64,000 bases of DNA. Source: Mucilaginibacter gossypiicola. GTDB taxonomy: Bacteria > Bacteroidota > Bacteroidia > Sphingobacteriales > Sphingobacteriaceae. The notes beneath the pieces were generated by a model, which did not search any database, was not told the origin of the DNA, and was given only the letters and a program-made list of their open reading frames with translations. The position numbers and the translations under genes are program-made. Shown here one piece after another: positions 8,654 to 16,872 of this stretch (positions within the stretch are counted from its first letter, which is position 1; each line of letters begins with the position of its first letter). Where the stretch lies: NCBI RefSeq assembly GCF_900110105.1, contig NZ_FOCL01000008.1, positions 62,001 to 126,000 on the forward strand, written 5' to 3'.

Positions 8654-9130
8654 TTATTCCAGCGTTATTTGCCTCCTGATGCTTTCTTCAAGCGAGATAA
8701 AGGTTTCGGTACGTTGAATGCCTCTTACACCCTGAATCTGCTCGTTCAAAACTTCGCGCAGGTGAGTAGTATCATGACATACAATTTTGGCAAAAATGCT
8801 CCATTCGCCTGTAGTGTAATGCAGTTCAACAATTTCTTTAATTGTTTTTAACTGCTTTACAGCTTCATTATACTGTGATCCTTTTTCGAGGTAAATACCC
8901 AGGAATGCAGTGATGTCATATCCTAACTTTTGTGGATCAACCTCAAGACTGGCACCTTTTATTACACCCATCTCCTCTAACTTTTTCATCCGCACGTGTA
9001 TGGTTCCGCCAGAAACAATCAACTCTTTAGCTATCTCGGTGTACGGAGTGGTAGCATTTTTCATTAATATTGATAAAATCTGGATATCAAGATTATCAAT
9101 TTCTAAATTTTGAGCTTTTCTGTGGGACAT
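8654..9130 (-). CDS. Lrp/AsnC family transcriptional regulator
   Basis: 158 residues. N-terminal winged helix-turn-helix (about 9-65: DNLDIQILSILMKN ... EIAKELIVSGGTIHVRMKKLEEMGVI) and C-terminal RAM/AsnC ligand-binding domain (about 75-150, with the family's G.WS.FAKI.C.DT.HL). Such proteins sense amino acids and control amino-acid metabolism as octamers or similar assemblies. The protein reads as the typical single Lrp of Sphingobacteria. It is divergent from the tRNA-like genes at 9283-9587, with about 75 bases to their promoter. Confidence 0.93.
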   Translation of the reverse strand: MSHRKAQNLEIDNLDIQILSILMKNATTPYTEIAKELIVSGGTIHVRMKKLEEMGVIKGASLEVDPQKLGYDITAFLGIYLEKGSQYNEAVKQLKTIKEIVELHYTTGEWSIFAKIVCHDTTHLREVLNEQIQGVRGIQRTETFISLEESIRRQITLE

Positions 9131-9203
9131 AAATTTGAATATCTATATTGAAATACAAGTTTAATTAAAATTCGATTAAAAATAAAATATTTTTGTTGAA
9201 ATA

Positions 9204-9235
9204 TTTGCAAGAAATAGATAGTCCTATTAAATTTG
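9204..9235 (+). promoter_or_regulatory. Promoter of the tRNA-like genes
   Basis: TTTG (9204-9207), 20-base spacer, TAAATTTG (9228-9235): an exact Bacteroidota housekeeping promoter. It would start RNA near 9241, about 40 bases before the first tRNA-like gene. This is the strongest sign that the pair is expressed. Confidence 0.7.
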
Positions 9236-9282
9236 TATCAAGCAAAAGGGAAATGCTTACCTGTTCTTTAAACGAAAAACAA

Positions 9283-9393
9283 TGTTGGGTGGTGAAATTT
9301 TTGGCAGACACACCTCCTTGTCCCGGTGGCGGAGATTATGGAAAACCCGTAAGGGCTAACCACTCTGTGAAGGTTCGAATCCTTCCCCAACAG
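9283..9393 (+). tRNA. Class II tRNA-like gene 1, anticodon GUC (Asp-type)
   Basis: A cloverleaf of 111 bases can be drawn. Acceptor TGTTGGG (9283-9289) pairs with CCCAACA (9386-9392), discriminator G9393. D arm GTG/CAC with loop containing GG. Anticodon arm CCTCC / GGTGG (9313-9317, 9325-9329; one central T-T mismatch) around the loop TTGTCCC, giving U33 and anticodon GUC. Variable arm CGGAG (9330-9334) / CTCTG (9363-9367) closing a 28-base insert. T arm GAAGG-TTCGAAT-CCTTC. No encoded CCA. Class II shape normally belongs to Leu, Ser and Tyr tRNAs, so a GUC (Asp) anticodon here is strange. See the second copy for covariation. Confidence 0.7.
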
Positions 9394-9471
9394 CAAGTTT
9401 AAGTACAAAGTCAGAAGTCCTTAAGTCAAAAGACTTGGAACTTCAGACTAACGACTTAAGACTTACAATAC
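9394..9471. repeat. Inverted words between the two tRNA-like genes
   Basis: The 78-base spacer contains words built from AAGTC and GACTT in both orientations (for example CCTTAAGTCAAAAGACTT and ACGACTTAAGACTT), so it can fold on itself. It resembles the word-like filler found elsewhere between genes in this window. Confidence 0.4.
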
Positions 9472-9587
9472 TGTAGGATGGTGAAATTTTTGGCAGACAC
9501 ACCTCCTTGTCGCGGTGGCGGAGATCTTGGGAAACTTTTAGCAATAAAAATAACCACTCCGTGAAGGTTCGACTCCTTCTCCTACAG
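9472..9587 (+). tRNA. Class II tRNA-like gene 2, anticodon GUC (Asp-type)
   Basis: 116 bases. Acceptor TGTAGGA (9472-9478) pairs with TCCTACA (9580-9586), discriminator G9587. D arm identical to copy 1. Anticodon stem CCTCC/GGTGG identical to copy 1 with loop TTGTCGC (9507-9513), again anticodon GUC; base 37 is G instead of C. Variable stem CGGAG (9519-9523) / CTCCG (9557-9561) is perfect here where copy 1 has a G-U pair. T arm GAAGG-TTCGACT-CCTTC. The acceptor differs from copy 1 at two paired positions (4 and 7) with both sides changed, keeping seven pairs, which is the pattern of a structured RNA under selection. A terminator follows at 9622. Confidence 0.7.
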
Positions 9588-9621
9588 CTCTTCTCATAAT
9601 TTAGGTTTATAATTGGTTAGT

Positions 9622-9658
9622 AAAGGCCCCTGCCCATCAGGGGCTTTGCTGTTTTTAA
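9622..9658 (+). terminator. Terminator after the tRNA-like genes
   Basis: Stem GCCCCTG (9626-9632) / CAGGGGC (9638-9644) with a five-base loop, then TTTGCTGTTTTT. It closes the tRNA-like transcription unit. Confidence 0.7.
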
Positions 9659-9721
9659 GGGTTTTGTATAGCCAAAACAACAGCCGGAAATAACGTAAAT
9701 TAGCATACCAGACCAAATTTC

Positions 9722-10114
9722 ATGACACCATCCGACTATATTCAAGAACAAGCTGAAGAAAGGCAGGAGCTTTTAACAAGCCTTCATCATTTAATTACCG
9801 GCAATGATGATTCAGTTGTACCGGCCGTTGAAAGCATGATGGGCAAGCAAATGATCCTTTATAAAGAAAGAGGTTACATGAAATATGGGCTCGCTGCTGT
9901 GAAAGCTTACATGTCGCTTCATTGTATCTCTATTTATATGAACCCGGCGCTGCATGCTAAATATGTCGCATTACTCCCCTCAGCTAAATTCCAAAAAGGT
10001 TGCATCAACTTCAATAATTCCAGCGAAATCCCTCTTGAAATAATTTCAGCACTGATTGCCGATTGCTCAACTATAAGTATTGCTGATATGCTCGAAAACG
10101 GCAAGCGAAAATAA
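9722..10114 (+). CDS. DUF1801 (YdhG-like) domain protein
   Basis: 130 residues, cytoplasmic, no signal peptide. The fold of DUF1801 is seen from YIQEQAEERQELLTSLHHLI, the MGKQMILYKERGYMKYGL part, the SLHCISIYMN strand and the KGCINFNN strand near residue 98. The family includes the Bacillus iron chaperone Fra (YdhG), but most members, including this one, have no proven role. It is a single-gene unit between the tRNA-like pair and the large lipoprotein gene. Confidence 0.8.
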   Translation: MTPSDYIQEQAEERQELLTSLHHLITGNDDSVVPAVESMMGKQMILYKERGYMKYGLAAVKAYMSLHCISIYMNPALHAKYVALLPSAKFQKGCINFNNSSEIPLEIISALIADCSTISIADMLENGKRK

Positions 10115-10322
10115 GCTGCACCATACATGAAATCAGCCAAAACCGTCAAAATTACAGTAATAATAATGTGTCATTTTTACACATTGTGTCTTGTTTCGTA
10201 AATATTTAGTTATAAATTTGGTAGGTAGCAATTTATTGCAATCGATTGAGTAACTTGCTGCCCAAACCCTAAATTCACCAATAACCAAAACCAAATTAAC
10301 CCAAAACCCACAATAAGCCGAT

Positions 10323-13300
10323 ATGAAAAAAATCGTCCTGATGGTGCTTGTGGCAATTAGCTGCATTTACTTATCCTGTAACAAAACACGCCCCAATAAA
10401 CCGCGGGTACTTATCTTTTCAAAAACCATGGGCTTTCACCATGCATCTATCGACGCCGGTATAGTAGCCATTAAAAAACTCGGCGAAGAGAATGGTTTTG
10501 ATGTGGATACCACAAAAAACTCGGCCATGTTTAATGAAGATACTTTAAAAAAATACTCAACAGTTATTTTTTTAAGTACCACCGCCGATGTGCTTGATTA
10601 CAGGCAGGAAGCCGCTTTTGAACGTTACATACAAGCCGGAGGCGGTTTTGTGGGTATTCACGCGGCGGCCGATACCGAATACGATTGGGGCTGGTACGGC
10701 CGTTTGGTTGGCGCCTGGTTTTATGACCATCCGGGTATTCATGATAAAAACCCTAACGTACAGCCGGGTACCTATAATATAGTTGATGCCAATAACGATG
10801 CTACTAAAGATTTACCCAAAGTATGGAAACGTACTGACGAGTTTTACAGCTTCCGCAAACCATTGGCCAGCGATATACACGTATTGATAACCCTTGACGA
10901 AAGTACTTATAAAGGTGGTAAGCGAATGGGCATGCACCCGGCTACCTGGTTCCATGATTTTGACGGCGGTCGTGCATTTTACACCGCAATGGGCCATACC
11001 GACGAAAGTTACAAAGAAGCCGGCTATCTGAAAATGCTGCTTGCCGGCATTAAATACGCCATAGGCGATAATAAAGAACTGGACTATGGCAAAGCCAAAA
11101 CCCAGCTGCCACCAGACGAAGACCGTTTCAAGAAAACACAATTATCAACAGGTGAGTTTTTTGAGCCTACTGAGATGACCATATTGCCGAACCTCGACAT
11201 TATGGTAATTCAACGCCGCGGTGAGATCATGCTGTACAAGCACGATACCCAAAAAGTAAAACAGGTTGGTTTTTTTGATGTGTACTGGAAAGCCCACGTG
11301 CCTAACGTAAATGCCGAAGAGGGGATGCTTGGTTTGGCTAAAGACCCTGAATTTGCAAAAAATAACTGGATCTATATATACTATAGTCCTGCCGATAGTT
11401 CGGTAAACCGCCTTTCGAGGTTTACCTTCAAAAACGACACATTGGATAAAAAAACCGAAAAAGTTATTTTGGAAGTAAAAGCGCAGCGCGATATCTGCTG
11501 CCATACAGGTGGCTCGATAGCCTTTGGGCCGGGGCCTGATAAAACCCTGTTCTTCTCTGCTGGCGATAACTCAACGCCGTTTGATGAAAAAGGACAAAAA
11601 TATGTAAGCAGTGGTTATGCTCCGTTGGATGACCGGCCAGGTCATTTGCAGTATGATGCCCGCCGCTCGGCAGGTAACACCAATGACCTGCGCGGTAAAA
11701 TTATGCGCATTAATCTTAAGGATGACGGTACATATGAAATTCCGGAAGGCAACCTGTTCCCGAAAGGCACCCCAAAAACCCGTCCTGAAATTTATGTAAT
11801 GGGCGACAGGAACCCATACCGCATTTCGGTTGACCAGAAAAATGGCTACCTGTACTGGGGCGAAGTAGGCCCGGATGCGCATAATGATAGTTTAGATAAC
11901 CGCGGCCCAATGGGTTATGATGAAGTTAACCAGGCTAAAAAAGCGGGTAACTTTGGCTGGCCATACTTTGTAGGCGATAACAAGCCATACCACCTTTATG
12001 ATTATGCCACAGGCAAATCGGGCCCGGCTTTTGATCCTAAACACCCGGTTAATAATTCGCGGAACAATACCGGCTTAACCGATCTGCCGCCGGCACAACC
12101 GGCATTTATCTGGTACCCTTATGGCCCATCTGCCGATTTCCCGCAGGTTGGTACAGGTGGTCGTAACGCTATGGCTGGTCCGGTTTATTATACCGATATG
12201 TTCCCTGAAGAAACCCGCCTGCCTGATTATTATAATGGCAAGTTTTTAGCATACGACTGGATGCGTGGCTGGATAAAAGCTGTAAGCCTAACTCCTGAAG
12301 GTGATTTTGATAAAATGGAACCTTTCTTCCCAAAACTGAAGGTAAACTCCATGATTGATATGGAGGTTGGCCCGGATGGCAGGCTTTATGGTTTGGAGTA
12401 TGGCAGTGGCTGGTTTTCACATAATCCCGATGCAGGTCTGTTCCGCATTGACTATATCGCCGGAAACCGTCCTCCCGAAATTTCATCTTTCAAGGCTGAT
12501 AAAACATCGGGTGTATTGCCGTTTACTGTTAAGCTGACTGCTAAAGCCACCGATCCGGAAAAAGATAATATTTCTTACACCTGGAATCTGGGCAATGGTG
12601 TAACTAAAGAAACAACCACACCATCGCTTAGCTATACTTATACAACAGTTGGTGATTACAAAATTACTGTTGAAGCAAAAGACGATAAAGGTGCAGCAAG
12701 CAAAAGCGCACCGGTTAGTGTTTATGCAGGCAACGAGCAACCAACTGTTAGCATCAATATAAGCGGCGGCAATAAGTCATTCTATCTGCCGGGCGTACCG
12801 TTCAAATATGCTGTTAACGTAACTGATGGCCCGGATACCAAAAAAGTTGATCCGAAACGTATTTATGTAGCACTTGATTATATTGAAGGCTTCGACAAGG
12901 CGCAATCAGCGGCTCAGCATGAACAAGGCGAGCCTGAAAACCGCGGTAAAACACTCATGCTAACTATGGATTGCAAAAGCTGCCATAAGGAAGATGGCAA
13001 ATCAATAGGTCCGTCATTTGTACAGGTTGCTGCCAAATACAAAAAAGACCCTAACGCTATGGCCAAGCTTACCCAAAAGGTAATCAAAGGCGGCGCAGGT
13101 GTTTGGGGTGAAACTGCAATGTCTGCCCATCCAAATATCAAACAGGGCGACCTTGATCAGATCATTAACTGGGTGCTTTCGCTTGATAACAGTGATCAAA
13201 AGCCATCACTGGCCTCATCGGGTACTATTTTGCCTGCTCCGCCCGAAAAGCAACAGTCGGCAGCGCTGGTATTATCGGCTAAATACACTGATGATGGCGG

Positions 13301-13745
13301 CAATGATATTAAGAAATTAACCGGAAGCAGCATTGTATCATTAAACAGTAGTACCTATCAATTTAAAGGCACCGAAAAATTCAACGGGTTTACCGCCTTT
13401 AAATACAATGGCATGAACCTGATGATCTATCCGGGTACCGACGGCTGGTTTGAACTGGAGAATATCGATTTAACAGGCGTACGCTCTATCAACCTAACCA
13501 ATTTCTGGCAGGCGCCACCAACCGCTCCGCTTAATTTTGAGTTGAGGCTTGATTCGGAAACAGGCGCTGTTGTTGGTAAAGGCAGTATGCCGGTACCGGC
13601 TAAGGATGCTAAGGGCGGCGCTGTTCACCTGGTGCTTACACCGGTAACGGATGGCCAAATGCATAAGCTGTTCTTTGTGTACAAACCGGCAAGTAAAGCG
13701 GCTATGACAGCCGGTGTAACGTCGGTAGTGTTTAGCGCGAAGTAG
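10323..13745 (+). CDS. ThuA - glucose/sorbosone dehydrogenase - PKD - cytochrome c lipoprotein
   Basis: 1140 residues. Signal ending in lipobox LSC (Cys19) anchors it to a membrane. Domains in order: ThuA-like (about 28-245, VLIFSKTMGFHHASI, FVGIHAAADTEYDW), PQQ-type glucose/sorbosone dehydrogenase beta-propeller (about 275-710, GSIAFGPGPD, LRGKIMRIN, NPYRISVD), PKD (about 712-800), a small cytochrome c with haem motif CKSCH (Cys884, Cys887, His888) and likely axial Met933, and a C-terminal beta-sandwich resembling CBM6 (about 990-1140). It should oxidise a sugar or sugar alcohol outside the cytoplasm and hand electrons to its own haem. Known architecture in Bacteroidota; the substrate is not readable. 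Confidence 0.92.
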   Translation: MKKIVLMVLVAISCIYLSCNKTRPNKPRVLIFSKTMGFHHASIDAGIVAIKKLGEENGFDVDTTKNSAMFNEDTLKKYSTVIFLSTTADVLDYRQEAAFERYIQAGGGFVGIHAAADTEYDWGWYGRLVGAWFYDHPGIHDKNPNVQPGTYNIVDANNDATKDLPKVWKRTDEFYSFRKPLASDIHVLITLDESTYKGGKRMGMHPATWFHDFDGGRAFYTAMGHTDESYKEAGYLKMLLAGIKYAIGDNKELDYGKAKTQLPPDEDRFKKTQLSTGEFFEPTEMTILPNLDIMVIQRRGEIMLYKHDTQKVKQVGFFDVYWKAHVPNVNAEEGMLGLAKDPEFAKNNWIYIYYSPADSSVNRLSRFTFKNDTLDKKTEKVILEVKAQRDICCHTGGSIAFGPGPDKTLFFSAGDNSTPFDEKGQKYVSSGYAPLDDRPGHLQYDARRSAGNTNDLRGKIMRINLKDDGTYEIPEGNLFPKGTPKTRPEIYVMGDRNPYRISVDQKNGYLYWGEVGPDAHNDSLDNRGPMGYDEVNQAKKAGNFGWPYFVGDNKPYHLYDYATGKSGPAFDPKHPVNNSRNNTGLTDLPPAQPAFIWYPYGPSADFPQVGTGGRNAMAGPVYYTDMFPEETRLPDYYNGKFLAYDWMRGWIKAVSLTPEGDFDKMEPFFPKLKVNSMIDMEVGPDGRLYGLEYGSGWFSHNPDAGLFRIDYIAGNRPPEISSFKADKTSGVLPFTVKLTAKATDPEKDNISYTWNLGNGVTKETTTPSLSYTYTTVGDYKITVEAKDDKGAASKSAPVSVYAGNEQPTVSINISGGNKSFYLPGVPFKYAVNVTDGPDTKKVDPKRIYVALDYIEGFDKAQSAAQHEQGEPENRGKTLMLTMDCKSCHKEDGKSIGPSFVQVAAKYKKDPNAMAKLTQKVIKGGAGVWGETAMSAHPNIKQGDLDQIINWVLSLDNSDQKPSLASSGTILPAPPEKQQSAALVLSAKYTDDGGNDIKKLTGSSIVSLNSSTYQFKGTEKFNGFTAFKYNGMNLMIYPGTDGWFELENIDLTGVRSINLTNFWQAPPTAPLNFELRLDSETGAVVGKGSMPVPAKDAKGGAVHLVLTPVTDGQMHKLFFVYKPASKAAMTAGVTSVVFSAK

Positions 13746-13754
13746 CCCTAAATA

Positions 13755-13845
13755 TGTCATTGCGAGGAGGAACGACGAAGCAACTGCACGGAGGCTAAGC
13801 GGCCCTGTAAAGCATGCGATTGCCACGCTATCGCTCGCAATGACA
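13755..13845. repeat. Dispersed 91-base palindromic repeat, copy A
   Basis: Begins TGTCATTGCGAG and ends CTCGCAATGACA (12-base inverted ends). The left arm contains GAGGAACGACGAAGCAA, the right arm TTGCCACGCTATCGCTC, and a 36-base core (13784-13819) lies between. Copy B is at 47256-47345. This family is common between genes in Sphingobacteriaceae. It follows the stop of the large lipoprotein gene. Confidence 0.8.
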
Positions 13846-13869
13846 TTTTTTAAAAGACAGAGCGATATT

Positions 13870-13915
13870 ATACAAGAACGGCCCGGCAGGTTAACCTGCC
13901 GGGCCGTTCTTGTAT
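13870..13915. terminator. 46-base perfect palindrome, two-way terminator
   Basis: Every base from 13870 to 13915 pairs with its mirror (arms ATACAAGAACGGCCCGGCAG ... and its complement, centre GTTAAC). It lies between the convergent genes ending at 13745 (+) and 13949 (-). There is no long T run on either side, so it may work as a strong bidirectional hairpin or cruciform rather than a classical terminator. Confidence 0.65.
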
Positions 13916-13948
13916 TCCCCAAAGTTCGTGTCCGCACGAACTTCAAGC

Positions 13949-14521
13949 TTAAAAAATCTTAAAGCCTACACTCAGCGCCCAAAGGTTTTGACGCTTGGCA
14001 AAGCTATCACTTACCTTGGTTAGGCCACCTTCATAGCGTAAATCGGCAGTAATAGAGCCGATATCAACACCGGCACCGGCCTGGAAGCCAAGGTTGCTCT
14101 TATTAAAGTCATTCGCGGCATTGCTGATATTATTGCCAAGACTGGTGCTTTGATCAAGCGTGTAGGTATAAATAGGTCCGGCCATAATACGGAAGTTCAA
14201 ATCCTTTTCGCCGAATGATTTACCCACTAATAATGGCATATTCAAATTAGTGAACCTTACCTTACCACTAAAAGCGGTATTGTTATCATTTGATTCAAAC
14301 TTACCGCCTGTACCGCTCAGGTAAAGCTCTGGCTGTAAATAAACGCTGTTACCTACACGGGCGAATAACCCGGCTTGGTAACCGGTGAGGTTTTTGTCAC
14401 TAAAGTTATCGGAGCCAATTTTTGAAAAGTTGACACCTCCTTTTACGCCTAATGAAAATTGTGCTTTGGCACTGATGCTTACAGCTATCAGTAATACTGC
14501 ACTTAATAGATACTTTTTCAT
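13949..14521 (-). CDS. Outer-membrane beta-barrel protein (PorT-like)
   Basis: 190 residues from ATG 14521, where the signal peptide MKKYLLSAVLLIAVSISAKA begins; nine residues upstream (MALHLTSKI) look untranslated. The mature part starts QFSLGVKGGVNFSKIG, the classical opening of the outer-membrane beta-barrel family (PF13568) of Bacteroidota, and ends with a strand LWALSVGFKIF with C-terminal Phe. Eight strands expected. Role: surface porin or secretion accessory; not defined. Confidence 0.88.
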   Translation of the reverse strand: MKKYLLSAVLLIAVSISAKAQFSLGVKGGVNFSKIGSDNFSDKNLTGYQAGLFARVGNSVYLQPELYLSGTGGKFESNDNNTAFSGKVRFTNLNMPLLVGKSFGEKDLNFRIMAGPIYTYTLDQSTSLGNNISNAANDFNKSNLGFQAGAGVDIGSITADLRYEGGLTKVSDSFAKRQNLWALSVGFKIF

Positions 14522-14714
14522 GATTTTCGATGTTAAATGTAAAGCCATAAACGCACGCTATCCTTTAAATTGTATACGGCTTTACGCTATTAATTTATTT
14601 TGGTTTATAACCTGGCCCATATTTGAGCCGTATTATACATTATCAATACCTGAGCCAAACATTTAAACATAGCAACTTGGTATTTTTTATATTTTTGCTG
14701 AAAATAAATTGAAC

Positions 14715-14930
14715 ATGGCTGAAATCAGTATTACAAACAAGGACTGGGAACGCGTAAAAATTAAAATTCAACGTAAATACAACCATCTTACAGACGAACA
14801 GTTGAAATACAGTGAAGGACAGGAAGAAAGCCTGATTACCAAACTAATGGACCTTGTTAACCGCGATCGCGCATACGTGGTTTTTACCTTAAAAAAGGCC
14901 TTGGTTAATATTGATACTAACCGACTGTAA
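14715..14930 (+). CDS. CsbD-like small stress protein
   Basis: 71 residues from ATG 14715 (a TTG six bases earlier is an alternative). The pattern DWERVKIKIQRKYNHLTDEQLKYSEGQEE matches CsbD proteins (W..IK.K...K...LT...L....G..E.L...). CsbD is a general stress protein of unknown mechanism. The C-terminal 25 residues differ from the standard CsbD ending. The gene stands 63 bases before ctpA, in the same direction. Confidence 0.65.
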   Translation: MAEISITNKDWERVKIKIQRKYNHLTDEQLKYSEGQEESLITKLMDLVNRDRAYVVFTLKKALVNIDTNRL

Positions 14931-14993
14931 AATAGACACTACGGTTATACAAACTGGAAAGCTTTTTTGTATTTTTATTTTTTTCGAGGATAA

Positions 14994-16745
14994 ATGATGA
15001 AACAGGGGTTAGTGTTCAAAAAAGGATACAAAAAGGCTGGCTTATTTGCAGGTATTGCATTATTAGCTGCGGGCATAGTTGGTTTTAATGACGACCTGTT
15101 CCAGATTTCGAAGAACCTTGATGTTTTCGCTTCTGTGTATAAAGAGGTTAACATCAATTATGTTGACGATATCAATTCGGCCAAGTTGGTTAAAACCGGT
15201 GTTGATGCCATGCTCGATGGCCTTGACCCTTATACAGAGTTTGTACCCGAATCAGAAATAGAAGACTATAAGCTTCATTATGTAAGTACCCAGTATGGCG
15301 GCATTGGCGCCAGTATCTTTGTACGTAATAACAAAGTATTTGTATCTGAGGTTTTTGCAGGCTTCCCGGCTCAAAAAGGAGATGTTCACCCCGGCGATCA
15401 GCTCTTGAAGATCAACGATGTTGACCTGACCGGTAAAGATAACGACCAGGTAAGCCAGTTGCTCAAAGGATCAAAGGGAGCAGTCATAAAACTCTTCATC
15501 AAACGGGATAACACACCTCAGCCTTTTGAGAAGAGTTTGGTCCGCGACGAGATCAAGCAACCCAACGTATCTTATTATGGGATGGTTGATGGCAATATGG
15601 GCTATATCAAGCTGGATAAGTTCCTCGAAAATTCAGCTGCTGAAGTTACTACTGCACTTACCGAACTGAAAAAGAAAAATCCTAACGGTATTATTCTCGA
15701 CCTGCGCTCAAATGGCGGTGGCATATTGCAGGAAGCCGTTAAAATAGTGAACCTTTTTGTGCAGAAAGATGTAGAGATCGTATCGCAAAAAGGGAAGATA
15801 AAAGAAAAGAACTTTACTTACAGTACCATCAGCGCACCACTCGAACCTGATTTGCCTTTAGTGGTGCTGGTTAACAGCCATTCAGCATCGGCAAGTGAAA
15901 TTGTTGCCGGTTCATTGCAAGATCTTGATCGTGCGGTGATTATTGGGCAACGCAGTTATGGTAAAGGCTTGGTGCAGCAAACGTTTAATTTGCCGTACAA
16001 TAGCCTCGTAAAAATCACTATCGCAAAATATTATGTGCCATCGGGCCGTTGCATCCAGGAGCTGGATTACACTCATCGTAAAGATGATGGCAGCGTGGTA
16101 AAAGTGGCCGATTCGCTTATCCACGAATTTAAAACGAAGAATGGTCGCTCTGTTTATGACGGCAGTGGTATCTATCCCGACCTGTTTATTAAACAGGAGA
16201 AATTTGCCAACGTTACCCAGGCACTGGTAGGCAAGCTGTTGATATTTGACTATGCTACCGTTTATCGCGACAAGCATAATAAAATTGCCGATGCGCGTTC
16301 GTTTACCCTGTCGGATGGCGAGTACAATGATTTTATAAAATACCTGGCCGATAAAAACTACAGCTACACCACTACTACAGAAAAACTATTAACCCGCTTA
16401 AAGGTTGAAGCCACCAAGGATAAGCAGTTTAACGATATCCAGGGCGAATACGAAGGTTTGAAAACCAAACTAATGGCCAGCAAAAAGAATGACCTTGTCC
16501 AGCACAAAGACGAGATAAAACAAGTGCTGGAGAACGAGATCGCTTCACGTTATTACTACGAAAAAGGCCGTTACGAAACCAACTTTAAATACGATAAAGA
16601 ACTTGCCCAGGCCGTAAAAACCATGCAGGATAAGGCCCAGCTGGCATCCATTCTTAAAGGTGAAGGCAGCTATAAAGTTATTGGTAAACCCGTACTTGCG
16701 ATGGCCGGTAAAAAAGCTGTTGATAAAGACAGTGACGACGAATAG
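14994..16745 (+). CDS. C-terminal processing protease (S41, CtpA-like)
   Basis: 583 residues. One N-terminal membrane anchor (about 14-31), a PDZ domain (about 93-180: GGIGASIFVRNNKVFVSEV ... PGDQLLKIND) and the S41 catalytic domain (about 195-380). The catalytic dyad is Ser299 in SHSASASE and Lys324 in RSYGKGLVQ, 25 residues apart as in Prc. The extra ~200-residue C-terminal part is usual for Bacteroidota. It cleaves exported proteins from their C-termini in the periplasm. Two ATGs lie in tandem at 14994 and 14997; either can serve. Confidence 0.93.
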   Translation: MMKQGLVFKKGYKKAGLFAGIALLAAGIVGFNDDLFQISKNLDVFASVYKEVNINYVDDINSAKLVKTGVDAMLDGLDPYTEFVPESEIEDYKLHYVSTQYGGIGASIFVRNNKVFVSEVFAGFPAQKGDVHPGDQLLKINDVDLTGKDNDQVSQLLKGSKGAVIKLFIKRDNTPQPFEKSLVRDEIKQPNVSYYGMVDGNMGYIKLDKFLENSAAEVTTALTELKKKNPNGIILDLRSNGGGILQEAVKIVNLFVQKDVEIVSQKGKIKEKNFTYSTISAPLEPDLPLVVLVNSHSASASEIVAGSLQDLDRAVIIGQRSYGKGLVQQTFNLPYNSLVKITIAKYYVPSGRCIQELDYTHRKDDGSVVKVADSLIHEFKTKNGRSVYDGSGIYPDLFIKQEKFANVTQALVGKLLIFDYATVYRDKHNKIADARSFTLSDGEYNDFIKYLADKNYSYTTTTEKLLTRLKVEATKDKQFNDIQGEYEGLKTKLMASKKNDLVQHKDEIKQVLENEIASRYYYEKGRYETNFKYDKELAQAVKTMQDKAQLASILKGEGSYKVIGKPVLAMAGKKAVDKDSDDE

Positions 16746-16842
16746 CTTGAATATCAATTAGTTTAATGTATTGCCCAATATTGTAACCAATAAGTTACCG
16801 GTTGTAACACGTAACGAATTAAACTTTTATGGCGTTGTTGTT

Positions 16843-16852
16843 GTCATACCTA
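16843..16852 (+). promoter_or_regulatory. Leader motif shared with the paralogue at 18878
   Basis: GTCATACCTA, ending exactly 21 bases before the ATG. The same ten bases lie at the same distance before the paralogous gene at 18878 (18848-18857), while the bases between differ. It may be a leader or control site retained after duplication. Confidence 0.4.
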
Positions 16853-16872
16853 CAAACAAACGATAACACAAC

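Noticed and set aside
9193..9402. 69-codon frame over the first tRNA-like gene
   Set aside because: It reads through the promoter box and the cloverleaf; the structured RNA explains the sequence better.
9283..9587. Ordinary tRNA-Leu reading of the tRNA-like pair
   Set aside because: The D arm is Leu-like, but the only consistent anticodon loop reads GUC in both copies and no Leu anticodon fits.
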